Assembly: GCA_964525525.1 (NCBI GenBank)
Contig: CAZGHD010000001.1
Coordinates: forward strand, 1-64,000
Length of the DNA: 64,000 nt
Reading direction: 5' to 3'
Source: RGIG2161 sp964525525
Lineage (GTDB): Bacteria; Bacillota; Clostridia; Oscillospirales; CAG-272
Part shown: positions 58,553-64,000 of the stretch, in pieces
Numbering within the stretch: position 1 is the first letter of the stretch
Layout: every line of letters begins with the position of its first letter
Program-made: the position numbers and the translations under genes
The notes under the pieces: generated by a model
What the model saw: only the letters and a program-made list of their open reading frames with translations
Told to the model about the DNA's origin: nothing
Database searches by the model: none

Positions 58553-58581
58553 TTGACTAAAAACTCACTCCGTGATATAAT
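58553..58581 (+). promoter_or_regulatory. sigma-A promoter of the histidine phosphatase gene
   Basis: TTGACT (58553-58558), a 17-base spacer and TATAAT (58576-58581). Confidence 0.8.
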
Positions 58582-58614
58582 GTATCATATCGACAAACGT
58601 CGGAGGCAGATAAA

Positions 58615-59289
58615 TTGGTACTTTATATAATACGTCACGCGTACTCACGTGCGAACACTACTCTCGAACACCCGTGGGATCCGAGAGTGGATATGTACGA
58701 GGACAGCGACTGTTCGCTGACTCACACGGGAATAAAACAGGCGAAGATTCTCGGTGAGAGAATGGCGGACACTCAAGTGGACTGTCTTCTTTGCAGTCCG
58801 TTTCACCGCACTATTGCGACCGCGGCTTACGCTATTTCCAAAATGGAGAAAAAGCCGGTGATTGAGATACTTCCCGACCTGATGGAAATAAAAAGCAGTT
58901 ACGACGACGTGCACGTGCCTGATGACGTTTTGCGCGAGATGTACCCGTGGACGGAATATGAGCATCTTCCGCCCGTATACGAAAAGCTTGACGGAAGCAA
59001 AGAAGCGGCGTACGAGCGCGCCGAGGCGGTACGCGATTACATTCTTGAGAGATTTACTAAACACGACAAGGTTATGATAGTCAGCCACCGCAATTTTTTG
59101 AAGGTGCTTTGCTACGTGCTTTCCGGTTTTCCTAAAGAAAGATTCGGGGAGATACATCTTGAGATAGACAACGCGAGTACCTCGATAATCGAATTCGTCA
59201 GCGAGGGTACTCTTGTCAGACGGCTTAACGAGAACGCGTATCTCGGCGAACTTGCCGGATACCGCGAGAAAAAGCCGCAACCAAAATAA
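58615..59289 (+). CDS. histidine phosphatase-superfamily protein
   Basis: 224 residues, phosphoglycerate-mutase-like. The catalytic RHG-type motif is LYIIRHAYSRANTT (RHA), with LLCSPFHRTIATA, a Glu-containing middle block and the second His in IVSHRNFLKVLCYVL. GGAGG lies before TTG 58615, the only suitable start. Own promoter and terminator. The substrate is unknown; broad phosphatases, cobalamin-pathway phosphatases and true mutases share this fold. Confidence 0.9.
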   Translation: MVLYIIRHAYSRANTTLEHPWDPRVDMYEDSDCSLTHTGIKQAKILGERMADTQVDCLLCSPFHRTIATAAYAISKMEKKPVIEILPDLMEIKSSYDDVHVPDDVLREMYPWTEYEHLPPVYEKLDGSKEAAYERAEAVRDYILERFTKHDKVMIVSHRNFLKVLCYVLSGFPKERFGEIHLEIDNASTSIIEFVSEGTLVRRLNENAYLGELAGYREKKPQPK

Positions 59290-59300
59290 ATATATCCGAG

Positions 59301-59362
59301 TGACACCGCAGCAGGCAGATTTTGAGGCAGTTCCTTAATTCTCTTTCTGCGGTATCATTTTT
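59301..59362 (+). terminator. probable terminator with long loop
   Basis: TGAcACCGCAG (59301-59311) pairs with CTGCGGTaTCA (59347-59357), followed by TTTTTC. The loop is about 35 bases, so termination may be incomplete before the next gene. Confidence 0.55.
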
Positions 59363-59374
59363 CTGGAGGATGTT

Positions 59375-62300
59375 ATGAAAAACAGAAAGGCGGCAGTGCT
59401 TGCCGCAATACTGGCGGTAATATGCGTTTTCACCGCGGCGGTATACGCCGTCGGGGAAAACGAGGATTTGCCGGCTCAGCCTGAGACGGAAAATCTCCTT
59501 GTGCTTGATTCCTTTGATATAATCGGCGGCGGTGCTTTTGACTATACTCCGTACGAATCGGTCGCGTTTTCGATAGAGCAGTACGACGATTTTTCGATTG
59601 GCGGCGGCGAGATAACAAGCGGAAAGGGTCTTCTTCTTTCGCTTAAATCTACGGAAGAGACCGGCGAGACCGCTACTATCGGAATTTCGGGCACGGCTGC
59701 AATGGCGGTGAATCTGAAATATTATACCAACCTTTCCTTTGCGTTTGCATCAAGCTACGCGGCGGAGGGTAAGACCTGCAGTATCTCGCTTGAGCTTTCC
59801 GCGGGCGAAGAGAGCGTAAAATACAGCCGTAACTGCGTCTCAGGGCAGTGGACGAGCGTTGTATTCGATATATCCGACATCGTGTTCAGAGACAGGATAG
59901 ACGCGATAAAGATAGAGGCGACCGTTCCGTCAGACCCGGATGCCGAGGAGGATTATATAAGACTTGAAACTCTCGCGGGCGGCGGATATATAGAGAAAGA
60001 TATATACGATCGATTTATGGCGGGAAGCTATCTTAATTCAAAGGGCGAGGCTGCCCCGTTTGAGGACGGAAAGCTGAATTTCAGCGCGGAGAACGATCAG
60101 TTTCTTGATGCTGATCTTCCTGCGTTTTCGCGTCCGAACGTGAACGGAATATATTTTGAGATAGAAAATACGGGCGGCGTTGATACGCTTGTTTTTGAGT
60201 ATATGATCGCAGGGGACAGTGGTTATACTGAAGAAAAACGAACCGAGATAAAGCTGTCCGCGTCTGATGAATTAAGGGTATATTATGCAAAACTGCCCGA
60301 TATAGCGAGCGCGGTGCGCTGGAGAATATCGTCAAAGAACGGCACGGGCGAATTGGCTCTTCTTTCGGTGATGCCGATCGAGCTCGGAGCAGAGGCTTTC
60401 CCGAGTGTGCTCGGCACTACCTCGGGGGCAGTACTCAGTGACGGCGGAAAGTATCTTCGCGTTTCGGGAAGTATATCTTCCTCTGTCGTATCAAAGTACA
60501 GCGGAAGCAGGCTCGGGCTTTACGTTCTTGCACCGGGGACCGATATAGAAGCGATCGGAAACGGAAGCGTATCTCCGATAGCTACCACGCCTATATCCAT
60601 GGATTTTAATTTCAAAATACCGATAAGCGAGAGTTTTGAGATAGAGCTTTCAAAGAAATTCACCGTCGTGATAACAGACAGATACGGCGAAAACGGAGAG
60701 GTTTTGGTGGTGGGCGCACCGTCTTTCGTATCAAATCCGGGAGCGTTTTCCGGAAACGTGTCTGCCACGGCAAAGGATCTGCCGCACGGAATCATAAGCG
60801 GAGACCTGTCCGACATCACCGCAACGGCGGCGGGTTTTACCGTTATTGACGTTGACCTTGACCGTCTTTTTGCGGACGGTAATTCCGGCGAGCTTCATAG
60901 CTCGGGCGGTGAGTACCGCTATTATAACAGCGATTACGTAGCAGAGCTCGATCATAAGGTTCGCTCACTTTACGGAGTTGAAGTCTATTTTAGACTGATA
61001 CAACTTGATTACGTTATAACCGAAGATCCGATAGCGCCGTTCGCTTTTCCGAACGTGTCAAGTGAGGCACAGGCATACGACCTTTATATGGTAAGCGAGT
61101 TCCTCGCAGGACGGTACAGTGGCGGTGCTTACGGAAGTATTCACGGTATAATAGTCGGACAGTATGCAGATAACGCGGCGCTTTACGATAAAGATAACGT
61201 TGCTTATTCCGAATACGTCGCGGAATATGCGGACGCTTTGTGCGTTATAAGATCGGGCGCGGTGAGGGCAAATCCGAACGTTAAAGTTTTCGCGGCGTGC
61301 TCCGATTCTCTTGCAGTGTCTGACAGCGGGCACTCGGCACTTACCTTTATAGACGCGCTTTCGTATGAGATGAAGGAGCGCGGCGACGGCGATTGGTACG
61401 CCGCGGTAGATAGCGAGAGAGCACAGACCGAGTCGAACCCCCGATATTTCACAGCGGCGAGCGCAAAAGCGTTTTCGGAATATCTTATGTCAATATCCGC
61501 GCACTACTCATCTGGGTGCGACGGGATTATGTATATATGGCATCCCGACAGTACTATGAGTGACCCGACCGACAACTACGTATACGCTATGCTGACCTTT
61601 ATGAAAAACACTAACGTTACCCGCTTTGCGGTGGATATCTTCGAGGCGGAGAACAAAAACGCGTTTACCGGCGTGCTTAACACGGGCTATCTCTCGGGAA
61701 TCGAGCCGAGCGGCGTTCTCGCGGACGCGCTCGCGCGGGACTCGGCGGATTTTGTGTCTCTTATTTCTGAGTTTGCAAATACGAGGATGAAGAAACAGCA
61801 GTTTGCGGCGTCTGATAAGGTAGCGGATTTCATCATCGGCGAGCATGCATATTTCGATTTCAACCAGCTTTACAGCAGCGGCGGCTGGTATCCTGCGGAA
61901 AACTGCGGGGCACTCACGAGTATCTTCTCGGGTGTGAGACGCCTTAACGCATCATTTGTTTCAAACGGTGCGGGCGGATATATGGCGATGGGATACAGAT
62001 TTGAATATCCCGAGAATATGAGCCTTGCTCCGTACGTTTCCTTTGACGTTGAGGTTCCCGAGGAGTACGGTGAGATAGACGTTACCGTTATCTTCGGCTC
62101 GTCCGGCGTTCGCGCAGAATATAATGCGACGGTCAGCGGCAGAGAAAAGATCGTTTGCGATCTCTCCGAGTTTGACGGCAGAGAACGTGTGGAATACATA
62201 AAACTTCTCGCGCTTGACAGAGGCGAGGATATAGATATGTCGCTTTACAGCGTCAAGGGGCACAGTGCGTATTATACCGACGAGTCTCTTGAGTCGGCAA

Positions 62301-62449
62301 TCCTTGCCGAAAGGGAAAAGGCGAGAAACGAAACGGAGACCGAATATACCGTAAACCGTGCGCTTTTCGGTGTTGCTGTCGCGGTAGTTGCCGTGTTCTC
62401 TGTTTTGGTATTCCTTGCACTGAGCAGAAAAAGAACCGAAGAAGAATAA
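59375..62449 (+). CDS. large membrane-anchored surface protein, possible glycoside hydrolase
   Basis: 1024 residues. A signal peptide (about 1-27) and a C-terminal anchor (LFGVAVAVVAVFSVLVFLAL then RKRTEEE) give a cell-surface protein. Several beta-sandwich units in the first 480 residues resemble carbohydrate-binding modules; another follows at about 850-960. The middle (about 490-820: VIDVDLDRLFADG, GVEVYFRLIQLDYV, YDLYMVSEFLAGRYSGG, GIIVGQYADN, GIMYIWHPDS) looks like a TIM-barrel glycosidase of the DUF5722 type, a low-confidence match. GGAGG precedes ATG. Probably binds and cuts an external glycan. Confidence 0.72.
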   Translation: MKNRKAAVLAAILAVICVFTAAVYAVGENEDLPAQPETENLLVLDSFDIIGGGAFDYTPYESVAFSIEQYDDFSIGGGEITSGKGLLLSLKSTEETGETATIGISGTAAMAVNLKYYTNLSFAFASSYAAEGKTCSISLELSAGEESVKYSRNCVSGQWTSVVFDISDIVFRDRIDAIKIEATVPSDPDAEEDYIRLETLAGGGYIEKDIYDRFMAGSYLNSKGEAAPFEDGKLNFSAENDQFLDADLPAFSRPNVNGIYFEIENTGGVDTLVFEYMIAGDSGYTEEKRTEIKLSASDELRVYYAKLPDIASAVRWRISSKNGTGELALLSVMPIELGAEAFPSVLGTTSGAVLSDGGKYLRVSGSISSSVVSKYSGSRLGLYVLAPGTDIEAIGNGSVSPIATTPISMDFNFKIPISESFEIELSKKFTVVITDRYGENGEVLVVGAPSFVSNPGAFSGNVSATAKDLPHGIISGDLSDITATAAGFTVIDVDLDRLFADGNSGELHSSGGEYRYYNSDYVAELDHKVRSLYGVEVYFRLIQLDYVITEDPIAPFAFPNVSSEAQAYDLYMVSEFLAGRYSGGAYGSIHGIIVGQYADNAALYDKDNVAYSEYVAEYADALCVIRSGAVRANPNVKVFAACSDSLAVSDSGHSALTFIDALSYEMKERGDGDWYAAVDSERAQTESNPRYFTAASAKAFSEYLMSISAHYSSGCDGIMYIWHPDSTMSDPTDNYVYAMLTFMKNTNVTRFAVDIFEAENKNAFTGVLNTGYLSGIEPSGVLADALARDSADFVSLISEFANTRMKKQQFAASDKVADFIIGEHAYFDFNQLYSSGGWYPAENCGALTSIFSGVRRLNASFVSNGAGGYMAMGYRFEYPENMSLAPYVSFDVEVPEEYGEIDVTVIFGSSGVRAEYNATVSGREKIVCDLSEFDGRERVEYIKLLALDRGEDIDMSLYSVKGHSAYYTDESLESAILAEREKARNETETEYTVNRALFGVAVAVVAVFSVLVFLALSRKRTEEE

Positions 62450-62454
62450 TTTTA

Positions 62455-62491
62455 AAAACGGATACTCATTTTCGAGTATCCGTTTTGCTGT
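62455..62491. terminator. bidirectional terminator
   Basis: AAAACGGATACTC (62455-62467) pairs perfectly with GAGTATCCGTTTT (62474-62486). It ends both the surface-protein gene and the converging spoVA operon. Confidence 0.88.
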
Positions 62492-62857
62492 TTATTTAGG
62501 ACGTCCGCGCGATACAAGTGCGGCGAGATAACCAAAGCACAGCGCGGCGGATATACCTGCTGATGCCGCGGAGATTCCGCCGGTCAGTGCTCCGAGCAGA
62601 CCCTTTTCGGTTACAGCTTTCTTAACGCCGTCGGCTATAAGATGCCCGAATCCTGTGAGTGGTACTGCCGCGCCCTCGCCTGCAAATTCAATAAGAGGCG
62701 CGTAAAGTCCGAGTGCGGACAAAAGCACACCGGCGCACACGTATCCAACGAGAATTCGAGCAGGGGTGAGCGAGGTTCTGTCTATCAATATCTGTGCGAC
62801 AACGCAGAACGCGCCGCCTACAAGAAAGGCGTAAACTATTTTTATAAACTGTTCCAT
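62492..62857 (-). CDS. spoVAE: stage V sporulation protein AE (SpoVAE)
   Basis: 121 residues, mostly membrane: IVYAFLVGGAFCVVAQILIDRTSLTPARILVGYVCAGVLLSALGLYAPLIEFAGEGAAVPLTGFGHLIADGVKKAV is the typical SpoVAE/SpoVAEb pattern. Part of the SpoVA channel that moves dipicolinate into and out of the spore. Start ATG 62857 lies two bases after the spoVAD stop; the longer open frame to 63106 is inside spoVAD and not real. Indicates a spore former. Confidence 0.93.
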   Translation of the reverse strand: MEQFIKIVYAFLVGGAFCVVAQILIDRTSLTPARILVGYVCAGVLLSALGLYAPLIEFAGEGAAVPLTGFGHLIADGVKKAVTEKGLLGALTGGISAASAGISAALCFGYLAALVSRGRPK

Positions 62858-62859
62858 AT

Positions 62860-63927
62860 TCAGTCCTTCCTTTTGCCTTTTCCCGAGGAAATGTGAACGA
62901 GGTGGGCGATCCCGGGAATACTGCCGCCCTGCTGTACCGAGGCTGGGCTCATCAACGCACCAGTTCCGATTAAAAGAATATCGTGCGCCTTTCCCGATTC
63001 GATCAGCGGAAGAAACTCTGCGGCGAGTACCAGCGCGCTGCAAGCACATCCCGAACCGCCCGAATGCATATCCTGCGCGACGGGGTCGTATATCCTCAGA
63101 CCGCAATCGGTGTAGTTTGGTCCGAGCTCAAGACCGTGGCGGCGGGTGAGAGTCAAAAGAAGCTCGCTGCCCTTTGAAGCGAGATCGCCGGTCGCTATAA
63201 AATCAAAATCTTCCGGGCGGTATTCGCTTTCTTCAAAATATCTTATCAGCGTGTCTGCGGCGGCGGGAGCCATCGCCGCGCCCATATCGGTCAGGTCGCT
63301 GATTCCGCTGTCAAAAGAGCGTCCGGGGAGCGCCTCGGTTATATACGCGCCGGTGCCGTTCGAGCAGATTTTGTAGCTGTCCTCTCCGACGGTGACCACT
63401 CCGAGGCAGGAATCGGACACGATAAACGCGCCCGAGCCGGTTACCGTCCACTGTGCGCTTGGAGCGCGCTGTGCGCCGTACTCAAGCGGGGTGCGGAACT
63501 GTCTTTCTGCCGAGCAGTTGTGAGACGAGCATACCGCCGCGGCTTGTCGGAAAAAGCCTCCCGACACCGAGATAGACGCAAGAATCAGCCCTTCCGCGAT
63601 TGTTGAACACGCGCCGTATATTCCGAAAAACGGAACGTCAAAGGACAGAAGACCGTAGCTTGAAGAAGTACACTGATTTATCAGGTCGCCCGCGAATATC
63701 GCGCCGAGCTGATCCTCGGGAATCGCGGCTTTTTTGAGCGCGCGTTCAAGTGCCATGCGCTGCATCTCGCCCTCTGATTTCTCCCAGCTGTCCTTGCCGA
63801 AACGGTCGGTGTTGTCGCTTATATCAAATTTTCCGCCGAGCGGCCCCTCCTCCTCGCGCCTTCCTGCAACCGACGCCGCAGCACGGATAAGAGGCGGATT
63901 TTCAAATGTTATAAGTGATTTTCCCAT
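62860..63927 (-). CDS. spoVAD: stage V sporulation protein AD (SpoVAD)
   Basis: 355 residues with a thiolase-like fold that binds dipicolinic acid on the outside of the inner forespore membrane. Segments GRREEEGPLGGKFD, IFAGDLINQCTSSSYGLLSFDVPFFGIYGACSTIAEGL, FATGDL-like block and DMHSGGSGCACSALVLAAEFLP are typical. GGAG is six bases before ATG 63927; a TTG at 63939 overlaps the site. Upstream of spoVAE in the usual order. Confidence 0.94.
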   Translation of the reverse strand: MGKSLITFENPPLIRAAASVAGRREEEGPLGGKFDISDNTDRFGKDSWEKSEGEMQRMALERALKKAAIPEDQLGAIFAGDLINQCTSSSYGLLSFDVPFFGIYGACSTIAEGLILASISVSGGFFRQAAAVCSSHNCSAERQFRTPLEYGAQRAPSAQWTVTGSGAFIVSDSCLGVVTVGEDSYKICSNGTGAYITEALPGRSFDSGISDLTDMGAAMAPAAADTLIRYFEESEYRPEDFDFIATGDLASKGSELLLTLTRRHGLELGPNYTDCGLRIYDPVAQDMHSGGSGCACSALVLAAEFLPLIESGKAHDILLIGTGALMSPASVQQGGSIPGIAHLVHISSGKGKRKD

Positions 63928-63943
63928 TTCAAACTCCAACGTT

Positions 63944-64000
63944 TTATTTCTTTACATAATATTCGCAGGAACGTCTCGGAATATACGCGCAGTATTGAGT
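63944..64000 (-). CDS. C-terminal end of an upstream gene (possibly spoVAC)
   Basis: An open frame entering from the right edge ends with IPRRSCEYYVKK and stops at 63944, 16 bases before spoVAD. SpoVAC is expected here by gene order, but only 18 codons are visible. Confidence 0.4.
   Translation of the reverse strand, partial: TQYCAYIPRRSCEYYVKK

Noticed and set aside
62858..63106. N-terminal extension of SpoVAE by about 80 codons
   Set aside because: It would run inside spoVAD and has no SpoVA similarity; the family start is ATG 62857.

Overview
The window looks like part of a chromosome of an anaerobic, spore-forming Clostridia-type Firmicute, probably a gut Oscillospirales or Christensenellales relative. 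The evidence is a spoVAD-spoVAE pair at the right edge, a rimP-nusA-rnpM-ylxQ-infB operon, a fatty-acid kinase operon, Gram-positive lipoprotein signals, sigma-A promoters close to TTGACA-17-TATAAT and strong AGGAGG ribosome sites. No rRNA, tRNA, CRISPR array, transposase or phage gene was seen. Most genes have moderate GC; the ABC exporter pair at 43.9-47.4 kb is visibly more AT-rich.

Layout. 1-4.8 kb (minus): MBL-fold hydrolase, gltX, glnS and a truncated O-acetylhomoserine sulfhydrylase in one operon. 5.0-9.6 kb (plus): a sugar ABC importer (lipoprotein, two permeases) and 4-alpha-glucanotransferase, a maltodextrin uptake set without its ATPase. 9.7-12.2 kb: an exported lectin/Ig/C39-peptidase-like protein, a 32-residue Cys-rich membrane peptide and two small membrane proteins. 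12.3-20.5 kb (minus): an eight-gene operon of phosphatases and esterases around an orphan glycyl radical enzyme, led by a nitrilase-GDPD fusion. 20.6-22.9 kb: an esterase and a GH28-like enzyme. 23.1-26.6 kb: an ECF sigma operon ending in a serpin lipoprotein. 26.9-30.0 kb: MarR-FakB-FakA behind a promoter with a perfect palindrome. 30.2-33.6 kb: glutathione peroxidase, two acyltransferase-fold proteins, OhrR and a flavin reductase. 33.7-40.6 kb: single genes, including an FAD-Rieske protein, a TIGR04076-SGNH fusion and a MutS-type ATPase. 40.7-41.1 kb: non-coding palindromic repeats. 41.1-47.5 kb: an ECF sigma factor with a very long C-terminal extension and an AT-rich ABC exporter pair, each behind a copy of the same promoter/leader. 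47.6-57.7 kb: RelQ-type alarmone synthetase, TcdA, MtnA, a MetH-like methyltransferase and the nusA-infB operon. 57.9-62.4 kb: a lipoprotein, a histidine phosphatase and a 1024-residue surface protein. 62.5-64 kb: spoVA genes.

How the genes work together. Several local circuits can be read from the DNA: a MarR palindrome on the fatty-acid kinase operon; an OhrR-box-like palindrome on the peroxidase gene two genes upstream of an OhrR-like regulator; two ECF systems with related upstream elements, one apparently controlling a serpin and the other sharing its promoter with an ABC exporter. The two most novel regions are the promoter/start-codon duplication that brackets the exporter, and the glycyl-radical operon of unknown substrate. 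Everything here was read by eye; family names rest on motif recognition, not on database searches.
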